Origin: Nematostella vectensis
Taxonomy: Eukaryota > Cnidaria > Anthozoa > Actiniaria > Edwardsiidae
DNA: 64,000 nt
NCBI RefSeq assembly: GCF_932526225.1
Contig: NC_064045.1
Coordinates: 13,014,442 to 13,078,441 of the forward strand
Reading direction: 5' to 3'
Numbering within the stretch: position 1 is the first letter of the stretch; the number at the start of each line of letters is the position of its first letter. Below the pieces are notes generated by a model. That model searched no databases, had not been told where the DNA came from, and saw only the letters and a program-made list of their open reading frames with translations. Made by a program: the position numbers and the translations under genes. Of the stretch, positions 10,001 through 21,500 are shown one piece after another.

Positions 10001-13000
10001 ATATATAAATAATATTGTCAGCCTTTCTCTGTACAACCACCTATAAATTATGCTAATTTCTACCAAAAATTGCCAAATAAAGAATTCCATATGTGCTACA
10101 AATCAAAGCTGCGCTTGGGAAAACCCTTTTAACTGATGTAAAATTGATTGATTGTATGAACCATTCTCCTCGCTCGCTAATAACATTATAATGTGTATGC
10201 GTTCTCTCATTGGCCTAAGATTGCAAACAAACATTTTTCATGTTATTTCCTTTTTGTAATTATAAATCTATAATTATGTATGCTGCCCAAAAGAAGTCTT
10301 ATCGAAGGCAAACAAAAATGGGTAAAGGAGCTGTTTTTGGTGAAACATACAGTATTCATTTATCTCTGGTTAATGAACACAACTATTAAGGATATTTTGA
10401 TTGATTCATCTTAAAGCTGCAGTATAGCTTCAACACCTAAATTTCAAAATAAAAAACACATACTTTATTATATAAAATTTCTCAATTGTCATGACCAATG
10501 TTTTGACAATGAAAATATAGGAAACGTTAGAAAGAAGGTCAGTTGTCATTATTATTATGGTAATTATAAGCCCTTCCCTCTTTTCTCAAGGCCAGTTATG
10601 ACCCCTGCAGTGTTATTGAAATTAGGGTTTTAAGCCCTTTCAAGATAAGATCACCCCATGCCTCTTTTACCAGCTTGTTACAGGGCATTTATTTTATCTA
10701 TTTTATTTTCTAGGCTCCAAAACAGGAATTCTCAAAAAGAAAAAGAAGGATGAAAATCAATGGAAGGACAAGTTGTTTGTCCTAAATCAAGATGAAAACA
10801 GTTTATGTTACTTCTTGCAAGCAACTGTGAGTACTCATATTGCTTAATGTTACTTTTATACTCAGTTTAACTAGAAGTGTAGTATAGTCTAGAAGACTAA
10901 GATGGTGTGCTGATACCGGTACAGCGGGTCTCCAGTAACATAACCGCCACTTGCTACCACCATGCATATTCTACTTTGAGTGACTCTTGAGTATCAACTC
11001 ATTGATTTGTTACAAATTTTGCTACGAGAAAAAATGACTCCGTTGTTTCTTGAGACCTCGCATGTTTGAGTCATCATTCTAAAACAGGTGAGTGGCGTTG
11101 TTCTGAATTACCTCATTAGAAGTGTGAGTCTTGATTCTCGAGTACTTTGAGTAATGAGGACTTGACACTCTCTAGTGGAAGTGATGTAACTCAAGCCCTG
11201 TGCAAAATAGAAGACTAAAGCAAATTCTTACCCCTAAGAGATAGCAGCTAAAAAGAAATGAATTTCCTAAATTGAATTGGGATCAGATACATACCTAGTT
11301 GCGGTAGGTTTCTCCTGTAGACTGTCAAGCCATTTGTTGGATGCTTCTTGTTTAGTATTGCTGGAAGAATGCCCATTTTAATTGGCTGATGGACCCTTTA
11401 AATGTTACTGTCAATAAAACCGGAAGTATTTACCTATCAGTTGATAAGTGGTTTATTGTAAAATACATTTCAGGTGATTTGGGTAGCCATTAGCATTAGA
11501 CCCCCTAAGAGATAGTTGGTAGAATTTCATATCCTTAGATAGGTCAATCACCCACCTCTACTTTTCTCCCCCCCCCCCCCCCCCCTCACCCCCTCTGGGA
11601 GCAACCCCAAGGTTACTTATGCATTTTGCATTTTGTTGATATTTTTTTCAGGATCCCCATCCAAAGGATGTCTTGAAAATCACGGAAGTCAATGTTGTGT
11701 TTGCTGAGGAGAAGTCCGATAAGCCAAACAGCTTACAGTTTACGTGGGTGAAGGAAGGCAAAACGAGGAACTACTTTGTGTGCTCAGATTCAGGAAAGGT
11801 AGAGCAGATTGGTATTCATTAGCAATAAGCCTGCTTTATTTAGCAAACTGGGATTTTTTAAGTACTTAGGTTGTAACATGTTTTAACTTATTTAACCTGC
11901 ATTGTAGGATATAGTTGATTGGTACATGGCAATCAGAGCGGCCAAGCTGAACCTTTTAGGTTTGAACAAACCAGGAGTTAAGCATGAGGATGTAAGTCAG
12001 GACTGATAGCTTGTTATTTTTCTAGGCATATGTGTGAACAGATTTGAATTATTATTTGAACAGCTCAAAATTCTAGTCGTACGACTTGTTGACTTGTTAC
12101 ATGTTATACAAATATTTTTTGCTTTTAACATTTTCAAAAATTTACACAATTCTCACCATTGTGTAAAATAATGATTTGATCTTGTTGCTTGTAAACAATT
12201 ATAATTTAATTGTGAAAGATCCAGTGGCAAATGTGCTTTTAGTCCTGTCTAGATGCCCAACAGTATAATGATTCCCATGCAAATAGAAAAATGACCAAAA
12301 GTATGCCTTACTGTTAAAGGTTAGTCACCTATTGTCCAAAGACTTCTTGATGGAAGGCTATCTACACAAGACTGGTCCAAAGGTTAGTAATTAATGATAT
12401 TTACATAAGATATATACTAGTACTGGGTTGTGGAGGAATTTTGTAAATAAACTTTAAAGAATGTCGATCAACCACTCCATTGTTAAAAATGTGGCAGCTT
12501 ATTTACAAGAAAACTTCAAAATAACCAACCATGATTAAAGTCTGAGACTTTATTAATAATACTTGATTGAAAGTTTCTTAATACTTGAATTAGCCGATGG
12601 AAATGGGTCTTAGAAGGGGTAGCGATAGGTAAATCCAAGACTTGCCAAGGCACAGAGACCTGGATTTTGGAATCCAAGCCCAAGCTTTTTGTCAAATTTC
12701 GGAAACTAGCCCGAGCTTTTTTGGTCTCTTAAGCTCGGCCTGAGCTTTTTTTCCAGCTCGATTTCGGATAATTTATCCAAGGTATGTCATAAACATCAGT
12801 TTAAAAAACAATAAGTAGAGTTTATACAATCTTGCTGCAGTAGTTAAAGAGTCAGTTGGTATTGTACAGCCGAGCATAAAGTGGCAGCGTGATGGAATAA
12901 ATGGTGCAGACTGTAGAGTTTTGTGTGACAGCAGCATTGTAGCAAGGATTTTTAATAGGAGGGGGCCCAAAAGGCCTTTTCAAGGCTTTGTCTCCTGATA

Positions 13001-14860
13001 TGGACGACTACGACTGTTGAGGGACTGTATTTTTTAATGTTAAACGAAGAAAAGAACGACAACTCGTGGCAGTTCGTGGCGGACAAAACCGAACTGGACA
13101 AAACACAAAGCCACCCTATCCCTAGTCCCGCGCGGTTCGGACACAGGGCTCCCGCGCTTAACATTAGGAAAAATGCAAAATCAACATATGTAATCGTTCA
13201 AAACATCTCCTGTGTTTTAGATAATGTCTCATAAATTTACTGTATTTTTGGCTGCTTGAAGGGGGGGGCCAGGCCCTGTTGGCCACCCCCCTGCCTACGC
13301 CCCTGGACAGATAACGTAGTTTCCAGATTATTTTAATAATCCTTAAAAGGACAAAACGTCCTTAAAAGGACAAAACGTAGCAAATCTGAAAATAGTTTCT
13401 ATGACTTTGATTTTCTTAGAGTAATGACGGATGGTTGAAGAGATGGTTCACGCTTGATGGTAGAAGGCTACTCTACTTTGATAAACCAATGGTAAGCCAT
13501 CTTACTTTGTCATGCCCTGCGCAATTATTCCCTTTAGGTTTTGTAAGACACCCCCCCCCCCTCGTCCCTTACATGACTGACTTATCCATACATACATACT
13601 TTGTAATTCAGCCCCCCTCCCCCGATCCTTATTCATTGGTAATATAAACTTTCTCTATTTGTGGGATGCCTTTGAAAAGGTTGGAGTGCACAATGTCTTT
13701 ATATTTGCTCATAACAAGCTTACATTTGGCCATAACAAGCCTTTATATTTGCTCATAACAAGCTTACATTTGCTCATAACAAGCTTATATTTGCTCATAA
13801 CAAGCTTACATTTGGCCATAACAAGCCTTTATATTTTTAGGATGCGTTTGGAAAGGGTGAAGTGTACATAGGTTCCAAAGAGGAAGGATTCTCCATAACT
13901 GAGGGCATCACTACAGAGCATAAGCCTATAGGACAGTGCCTTACTCTCAAAACCCCGAATCGGGTTTACAACTTGAGTGCCGACACAGAGAACGAGCGAC
14001 AGATGTGGGTTGATGCAATACAGAGCATTGTTAGTATGCCAATGACAGACCATGAAAAGAAAAGTAAGGATCAATGATAGGTCATTATAATTGTCCCAAT
14101 CCTCCCTGATTGCCATCTTGCACTGCAGCTAGATGGAACTAACTGGAACTAGGACTGAATCTTTATAAGTCAGTTGATTTGTTTATTCTTCTTTTGGTAC
14201 AGCCAAACCAAGGCTTCCCCAATCATACGTTGATGAGTTAATTTGATAAACGTATTGCAGGGACTTCTTCTGTTTGTCACTTTTGTCATTGAATTATTTG
14301 ATGTTTAGATCAACCATCCTTAAACTTCTGTTGCAGAAATATCTGGTTTAAATTAGGTTGCAATTTAGAGTCTATGTGAGTTTAGTGAGGGTATTTACTG
14401 TTAACAGCCCTCAATTAACTTTAGATGATGGCATAAAATTTATATAACCTTTACTTTACAATAAGTTATAGTATATCATAAGCTTTAGTATTTTTTTAAT
14501 CATAATCTTAGGACTTTTCTGAAAATCATGTTTCATGAAAAACTTCCCAATAAAAGATTATCATTATAAATAGAGTTTAATGATAGTCTTCCAATATGTG
14601 CGCACATGTATTGCAAACTTTAAATGAATATTATGTCCTTTTGTATTATGGCATAAAAACATGAAATAATAAATCTAATAAGATACAAAATACTTAGAAA
14701 ATAGCTTGTTTGAAGATTTCATCATCAACAAATACATTGCGATCTAGATCATTTTTACTTATACATTCTTCTTCTGTTTACAGTATGGAAGGAATCTTTG
14801 GAGGTCACCAAAAACAAGCGGCGATCTTTGACAAGACTACGTAACAAATCCTTCAGCTGA
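7051..14860 (+). CDS. ADAP1: ArfGAP with two PH domains (ADAP/centaurin-alpha family), complete
   Basis: ADAP proteins bind PIP3/IP4 through tandem PH domains and act as GTPase-activating proteins for Arf GTPases, mainly Arf6, at the plasma membrane. Eleven coding exons with consistent phases: 7051-7129, 7215-7348, 7739-7830, 9214-9296, 10714-10826, 11652-11798, 11908-11991, 12320-12382, 13420-13491, 13841-14063, 14784-14860. These give 388 aa, close to the usual length. The ArfGAP zinc finger is C20-x2-C23-x16-C40-x2-C43, with the catalytic arginine at R48 in GVHRNLG. PH1 begins near residue 130 ([15 protein letters not shown]) and closes at [12 protein letters not shown]2 begins near 255 ([25 protein letters not shown]) and closes at MWVDAIQSI. 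The exon 8 acceptor (ttaaag at 12319) is short of pyrimidines but keeps frame and the conserved HLLSKDF lead-in. The vertebrate ADAP1/ADAP2 split may postdate this gene, so the symbol marks the family. Confidence 0.93.
8050..8132. repeat. GGAAT-rich short tandem repeat in ADAP intron 3
   Basis: Three to four imperfect 24-bp copies of a unit containing ggaacctcctagaatggaat. The rest of this intron (8150-8750) looks repeat-derived (CT-rich, then a GGTGGGACGTG patch), but I could not define its ends. Confidence 0.65.
9309..9875. mobile_element. 567-bp inverted-repeat element in ADAP intron 4
   Basis: The left end AGGGCTTCTGGAATTATGC matches the reverse complement of the right end with one mismatch (ATGC versus ACGC). 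Inside each end are degenerate subrepeats of aattacgcgggatt. No transposase is encoded. It begins 12 bp after the exon 4 donor, so the insertion lies very close to the splice site without breaking it. Confidence 0.8.
9900..9990. repeat. Dispersed repeat fragment in ADAP intron 4
   Basis: ggggggcactgccacgcccct followed by ctggtcatctcc recurs in similar form at about 38860-38940 in dynein intron 32. Both are degenerate and flank other repeats. Confidence 0.5.
12912..13307. mobile_element. Probable MITE in ADAP intron 8
   Basis: The left arm (gtagcaagg, a TA-rich stretch, gaggggg, then aaaggcc) and the right arm (ggccacccccctgcctacg) are imperfect inverted counterparts. Ends of this G-run plus GTAGG type recur in the window. 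The core has no coding frame of note. Confidence 0.45.
13698..13836. repeat. 21-22-bp tandem repeat abutting the ADAP exon 10 acceptor
   Basis: Six to seven copies of a unit alternating atttgctcataacaagctt and atttggccataacaagcc. The last copy merges into the polypyrimidine tract and acceptor (atatttttag at 13831-13840) of exon 10. Array length may therefore affect the branch-point region. Confidence 0.85.
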
Positions 14861-15160
14861 ATGTTTTATTGTTGTCCAGTTTTAACCTCCATTGCGACTG
14901 CTTGTAAATAGGCTCATCCAAGGAGAAAAAGCAGTAAAACAAGGAGTTTTTGCTTCAGTAAAAATCAAGGCATTAGGTTTGGAAACGGTGGAACAGCCTA
15001 TCTGGTAAACTGATCTGGTCTATGCACATAGATACGTGTCATATATATGTGTTGTTTTGTTTATAGTGATAACTTTACAGGGTTATGTCTGCATACTCGA
15101 TATTATGCCTCCCATTGTCTTTTTCTTAGTTATTTTAGATAGGATGTTTAATAAATTTTA
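14861..15160 (+). other. ADAP 3' UTR with poly(A) signal
   Basis: The stop codon at 14858-14860 is followed by AT-rich sequence. The first well-placed AATAAA is at 15151-15156, about 290 nt after the stop. Confidence 0.5.
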
Positions 15161-16430
15161 ATTTTCGATTGAATGTACAGAATTCATTACCAAAGCAGCT
15201 ATGACAAAATTAGAGGTATTTTAAGAAAAAGCAGCTAAGTATATGTATTTGGAGAGTGCTTTTATTTGTCTATGATTCTGGATGCCATATAAACATTCCA
15301 GGATGGATATATAAATAATGGACATCTGCTTTATCGCTTTTTCTAAATTGCAGTGGTTCTACTTAGCACATTTTCCCTGAAATGGCTGGCCACTCAAGCG
15401 CTGTACTTTTAATTTCTTTTCAGCGACCATCTCTATTACTGTGGTTTTAAATGTTCTGGGAACTCTCGTCGACAATTTCCAACATCCGCTTCTGGATTCT
15501 GTCATTTAAATTTCTTGAATATTTCTCATTGACCGTCACTGTTAGTGTGAATGACTAAAACAAGAAAGATCTGTAGATCCTTTATTATATGATTCATTAT
15601 ACGTTATAGTACTGTAATGGTTAGGGTTAGGTACACCAGTTTGAAATTATAGATGAGAGTTCGCAGAAAATTGAAAATCACAGTAAATTACCATGACCAA
15701 CTTTACAGAGTCTTGTATTATTATTTTTTTTTGGTCAGCTGCTAGAGGTTACACCACTGTATACGCAACAAAACATAAAAAGTGAATACTTACACAATCA
15801 AAGTAAAATACTGATTTTAAATCTGAAATTTCAAATATTTTAGAGAGAATAACAATTTTACTTACCTCCAGGTTGCTTCAACCGTTGCCTCAACCGTATA
15901 AAAATGTCAAGTGTTTAGCAGGGCTACTTTATAACATTGAATACCAGCTATCATTAAAGATAAAATTTACGAACATTATATAGTTTAAATAGATATAAGA
16001 ATATACCTAAATTAGCATTTAACTTGGCTCTTGAATTGAATACAAGTTATCATTAAGATAAAATTAGGAACATTATATAGTTCGTGACATATAGATCTAA
16101 GAATATACGTAAACGTGCATGCATTTAGTTTGGCTCCGGAAGCCGAACCATTATATATTGCTGTCGAGAGAATAAAATAAAGAGTTAGCGAATTATTTGT
16201 GAATATGTTTTGTTGCTACTATTTTATAGTTTGGGTTGAGGGTTAGGAGAAAACATTCCACTGTAAAAAAGCCCAGCTCCAAAATTGCGCTGCAAAGCTC
16301 CCATATTGCACTGAAAAAAAAGTATGTCATTTGAAAAGATCCTCATTCAATAACCCGCATTTTGGTTGTCGGCGCACACACCTAGCTAGGCCCATGCAAT
16401 CATAACTGATAAAAGGAGGGCGTTGGGGTC
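15161..16430. other. Intergenic, no gene seen
   Basis: AT-rich. An internal near-duplicate of about 70 bp occurs around 15935-16000 and 16040-16110 (aacattatatag and aagaatatac blocks). No coding frames. Confidence 0.45.
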
Positions 16431-16711
16431 TAATAGGGGACTGCGCTAAGAGATCACGTGACTGTTTGGGTGGCAAACTAGCGCACGCTCAGGCTTTTAG
16501 CGGGAAAATAACGGCAACAAAAAGCAACTTGTTAAGCGCTTACGAAAAAAGCCAGAATTTCTTTTCTCAGAAATGTTTTAGTTTCATTTAAAGATTTTAT
16601 TTTTTTCGTCGTTTTCTGTATGTGGTGACAGGCGCTCATTTCTGTGATTATTTTGGTTTGAATTTGCCACCCAGAAAGTTCACGTTTTCTCTTAGCGCAA
16701 GTCCCCTATTA
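16431..16711. mobile_element. Family C MITE, copy 1 (281 bp)
   Basis: Begins taataggggactgcgctaag and ends with the reverse complement, cttagcgcaagtcccctatta. Terminal inverted repeats are about 24 bp with one single-base gap. A near-identical element lies in inverted orientation at 57701-57975. The TA or TAA at both edges is compatible with a TA or TWA target duplication, as used by Tc1/mariner or Harbinger transposases. No coding capacity. Confidence 0.9.
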
Positions 16712-16799
16712 CCGCAATATCGTACAAAATTTTTTAAAATACCGTATTACCGCACTGAAAAAAATCGAAAATATTGCATACCGCACAGAAAACGAGGTT

Positions 16800-17875
16800 T
16801 TGAGGAGCATGCCGTCCATTTTTCCTACCATATGGAAACAGGCGCGAGTAACGCCAGTATTCAAGGCAGGAGATCACCTGGATATCAATAATAATCGTTC
16901 TATCAGTATTCTTCCAATACTATCAAAGATCCTTGAGCGCCATTTTCACGTGCAACTGTATGCTTTTTTAAACAGTCACCAACTAATAACTCACAGGCAA
17001 TCAGGATTCAGGCCATACCACTCTTGCGAGACTGCGATGATAGAGCTCGTCGATACTCTTCTGAAGAACATGGATAACAACGGACTGATAAATGGACTTG
17101 CCCTCATTGACGATCGAAAGGCTTTTAATTTGGTTGGCTACGACATACTACTTAGAAATTTACGTATGTATGGCTTGTCAAGCCCGGCGTGTAGCTGGTT
17201 TAAATCATATATATTGCAGGTAAACTCTTTGCTTCTCGTCCCGTCACTTCTGGGGTTCCACAGAGCTCTATACTTGGACCACTCCTCTTAATCATCTTTA
17301 TAAATGACCTACAGTACATCTGAAAACACATAGTAGCTCCGCCATGATGCATGCTGATGATACCACTCAAATAGCTAGTGGGAAAAGATATTCGGATGTT
17401 GAAAATACCCTACAAAATGGGCTGGCCTCTATAAACATCTGGGCTAGGGAAAATCAGATGGCGTTGAACAACGAGAAAACAAAAGTGATGATCGTATGTA
17501 GTGTCCCAGAATTACATGAACTACAAAAATCTGGAAGCAATCTAGAAATCCAATTTAACGGTAAGACTATTGAAACAGTAACATCTACAAAATTACTTGG
17601 AGTGCAAATAGAAAACACGCTATCATGGAAGAAGCAGCGAATATGTCTCCAAAAAAATCCGGAACACCTGGGGCTTCTCCGTAGAACAATAAAGCACCTG
17701 TCAATATAAGCGAGAAAAATGTTTTTCAATGCTCTGATACATCCTCTAATGGATTACTGCATAACAGTTTGGGGGGATAATCTCATAGAGCACGACAATA
17801 CGATGCTCTTACTTCAAAACAGGCAGCTGAAATAATAGCCGACAAGAAATGGTACGATCACTCGATGGTCCTAGC
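16800..17875 (+). pseudogene. Broken non-LTR retrotransposon reverse transcriptase
   Basis: The fragment carries the RT core of a CR1/L2/jockey-type LINE in several frames: ISILPILSKILER, then QSGFRPYHSCETAMIELVD, a LIDDRKAFNLV block, and HADDTT in place of YADD. The C-terminal part includes ALNNEKTKVMIV and, after an in-frame TAA at 17707, ALIHPLMDYCITVWG. The endonuclease half is missing. At least two frameshifts and a stop make it inactive. The phrase ccgcaatatcgtacaaa occurs on both sides (about 16713 and 18109), which suggests insertion into an older repeat. Confidence 0.85.
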
Positions 17876-17929
17876 TCAATATAGAGCCTTTTACTAAGCG
17901 AGCTAGGATAATCAAGTGTACAATCGCAG

Positions 17930-18180
17930 GCCATACCCAGGGGGGGAGGGAGGGGGTGCAGGGGCCCTCACAACGGCCGAAGGTCCACTTCCGGTTACCA
18001 ATAGACGTGCTATTTGTAGACAAATCTATCAAGCATAAGCTAGATTACTCTGGTATGCCATTAATCCATAAGTCAGACTTGTATTCGTGTTTAGAAATAC
18101 AGTTTACCGCAATATCGTACAAAAAAGGCCAATACGGCAATACCGCAAACCCTAACGTCCCCTCACCCGGATAATGTAAG
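17930..18180. repeat. Degenerate repeat fragments
   Basis: ggccatacccaggggg resembles a family A end. The stretch 18105-18150 repeats the ccgcaatatcgtacaaa phrase seen beside the MITE at 16713. No gene. Confidence 0.45.
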
Positions 18181-18211
18181 AACAAAAACCATTGCTCCCT
18201 CAGTGGAGGAG

Positions 18212-18221
<10 letters not shown>

Positions 18222-18251
<30 letters not shown>
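18222..18251. repeat. Poly-T tract
   Basis: About 25 consecutive T after a short ATTTAATTTAATT run. On the minus strand this is a poly-A, possibly the tail of an old retroposed copy. Confidence 0.7.
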
Positions 18252-18252
<1 letters not shown>

Positions 18253-18594
18253 AAATTCTTTCTGGATCACGCAGCTCAGATAGAGCGCGCACACGAATAA
18301 TTGGCGCGTTTCCAAAAGACCCGGATCTAGGGGTCAACATACCTGTTACCATAGCGACGTGTGTCCGCCATTTCAAAAAGCAAGGTATCAAGCCCTGCTA
18401 CCCCGTCCGGGAGTTTTCTCCAAAATCCCGCGTAAAGGAATCCGAAAGAGGGCAGTTGAGCTTGCACTGTATAGAAAATCATCCTTTCCACATTTCTGGA
18501 TGCATTTTACGCTCAACGGAACCGAATTTCACCTGTAAATTTGTAAATAGTTAGCGAGCTACAGGAGCCCGCTCAAACTACACAAGAAACCATC

Positions 18595-21500
18595 ATGGAG
18601 TTTAGCGACGTGCGTTTCGATCATATATCGGATTATGTCCTCAAGACAATGAAATTAAAGGCCGATAAATGGGCAAAGCTACAAGGAAACGAAGAATACA
18701 GACAGATTATTTTAGACTTTTTCGAAAAGCACGACCACAATAGTTTGGTGATCACTTTATCAAGCGCCGCTCAGTTGGTACCGAGTTATGAATTTCCAAC
18801 GAATACCAAAAACAAATCCGTCTACTATATCAAGAAAGAAAAGGGACTTAACATCGGAAAAGACAATTTTAAGAACGCATTAAGTTATGGTGACCTATCT
18901 GCGTCTCCTTTGGAGCAGTTATCTGTGCTTGTTGAGGAGGTAAGCTTATGTTTGTTTTTCTTGATGTTTTTCGGAGCAAAGTTTTGGTCCGAGGAGCGAT
19001 GGCGTCAGCTTGCAGCAAAACGCCGTGATCTCGGTTTTCAAGTTTCTGCTTTTTTTTACTTGGAAAATGTCCTTGTCTATAATAGTTTTAGAGTTTGCTG
19101 TTTTATTTTGCTATTTGCGCAAGATAGGGGGCGTTTATACAGTATTTGTTATGTTTGTTATGACATAATTAAGTGAATTTCTATTTAGATTTTCTTTTCA
19201 CCTTACATTGCACTATGAATAATAATACTTGAATCTTACTTGGGACAGTGACAAGTTGTTCTCTTCGTCTTTGAAAAGAACATTCAAAGTACATGAACTT
19301 TATATATTATATATTATATTAAATATTCTGTGTTATTTGACTTATCTTATTATGCGAGATATTACATATTTTTACACACAGTAGTTTCTCAAAAAAAATT
19401 TATTGTGAATTTGTTTTCAGTTTTTATTGTTTAATTCTTTTTTGACATTTTAATATTCTTTTTTTACAATAAGTGTAAATTTAGACAGCCAAAAATACAA
19501 AAAAAAAAAAAACTCTATGTAGAGGGATGTTAAATGTCATTCCCTGTGAGATTCATTCAAGTTTGCTGGTTTGGATTAACAACTGACTAAATCCCTATGT
19601 AAGTTATATAATTGGCTGCCAGTTTTTGTTAAAAGCTTATAGAAGATACCTTATGGGTGACTTGGTTCATCGATGGGTGCATTTATTCCAATATTGAAAA
19701 ATATCAGGGCCATTTGGTCAGTCAAAGATAGCTCTTCTTGTACCTAGACATGATATAGGGCGCTTGGAACCCTCAAGTATAGGCAACTTTTACTTTTCTT
19801 CATTAGAGCATGAGGTGCCTTATAGCAACTTGAGTAAACTGTTCTTCTCTTTAACCTGAACTAGAAGAATTAAATATTCCATTCGACATTTAGCCAGGAT
19901 TTATTGAGGGGTGGGTGTGCACCATATATGCCATATAAACATTAAAGATTTGTTAATGCATCCATAAGAAATACCACTCGTGGTCAAGGGGGTTGCATAT
20001 GGCCCCTATGCCCCCTTCCCCTAGCTAAAGGCCTGAGGTGAGGACATAATTGAAAAAAGGTCCTTTTGTTGAAAAATAAATTGTTGGTTTAATATTAACT
20101 GGATATATTCTTCTTTTAGATACTTGTGCCTCTTCTCTCAAATCCTCGTAACCATGAGCAATGGCCAGCCGTGGTGTCACAAGACGTCATGCGACATGTC
20201 CATCAACTCAAGAGTAATGTCTATGTCATTGCTGGTCAAGTGAAAGGCAAGACATTACTTCCTCTGCCTGTAGGTTCGGAGCAGGTCTCTGAAGCTTGTG
20301 AAGCAGAAGAAAGGTACAGTAAACTGTTCGAAACCAAGTTTTACAACAGGCTATGACCTTATGCTCTGGACTCTTTTTTGTAGAAACACTGTGATAAATC
20401 TGCAAGTACTCTACACTGAGAGATGTATTGTAAAACAAATTCTTTATGATATCGCTACCTGCAATGTCACTGACCATGATAATGTTTGACATTTTTTTAG
20501 GGGAGAGACTTTTGATCGCAGCCTTGTGCACTCTATAGAGTCTGTTATCATTGACTGGAGTCATCAAATACAAACTGTACTGAAAAGAAGTTCTGCTCAG
20601 CCCTTACTAGAAGGGACAAACCCTGGACCGCTGGTTGAACTGGACTTCTGGAAAGCCAGGGCTGCCAACTTAGAATGCATTTTTGAGCAGCTACATGATC
20701 CCAAAGTCAGAAGGATGGCAGAGCTCCTAGAGAAGACACAAAGCAGCTATTTTCCAGCATTTAAAAAGATCTTTAAGGATGTTGTTGCTGGTATGTATTT
20801 TTGCTCCATAGAATTTATCTCCTGTGACACACCTGAATTCTGTACTGTTTATTTTGTCATGGTCTGGTATCCATAAAAACCATCAAAATCCATCAAAACA
20901 CTTTGATTAGCTCTCGTGAGATCTGATAACCTACAGAGTTGTAAAAAAATTTAGTAAAATGACAATTGAAAACTTGATTTTTACTCCCAAGAATTTTACT
21001 CCGAATGTTAATCAACCTTCACATAATGCAATGTGTGTTGATTTGTGGCCTTTATTCTTTTTTTACAGCACTTGATGAAGCCCGTGACATCACACTTCAC
21101 CTTAAGCCTTTACGTCGCCAGCTTGAAGACATGGAACAGTACGATTTCTCAGAACTGCACAAGATCCTTCCAGCCATTTTGCATGTCTGTGGCCTGCTCT
21201 GGGCCAACTCCAAGTTCTATTGCTCTGCCCCTAGAATAATTGTGCTTCTTCAGGAACTTTGCAATATGATCATAGAAATGGTAGGAAAAACTCATTAAAA
21301 ATTGCTCAATGCAAATAAATAGATTAGGGATCTTGTAAAGTTTAAAAGAAAGTTTTTCTTGTCATCAATATTCCTATTTCATTAATTCGGAAAACTATGT
21401 TAATTTAAGGCAAGGACCTACTTAGACCCTGCTGAAATCTTCAAGTCAGAGATAGAGGAAGCCTATGAGAAGGTTAGGAAGGCCATTGAGAATTGCATGC

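Noticed and set aside
12310-12325. Alternative acceptor gttag at about 12324 for ADAP exon 8
   Set aside because: It would break phase with exon 7; the ttaaag acceptor at 12319 keeps frame and adds the conserved HLLSKDF segment.
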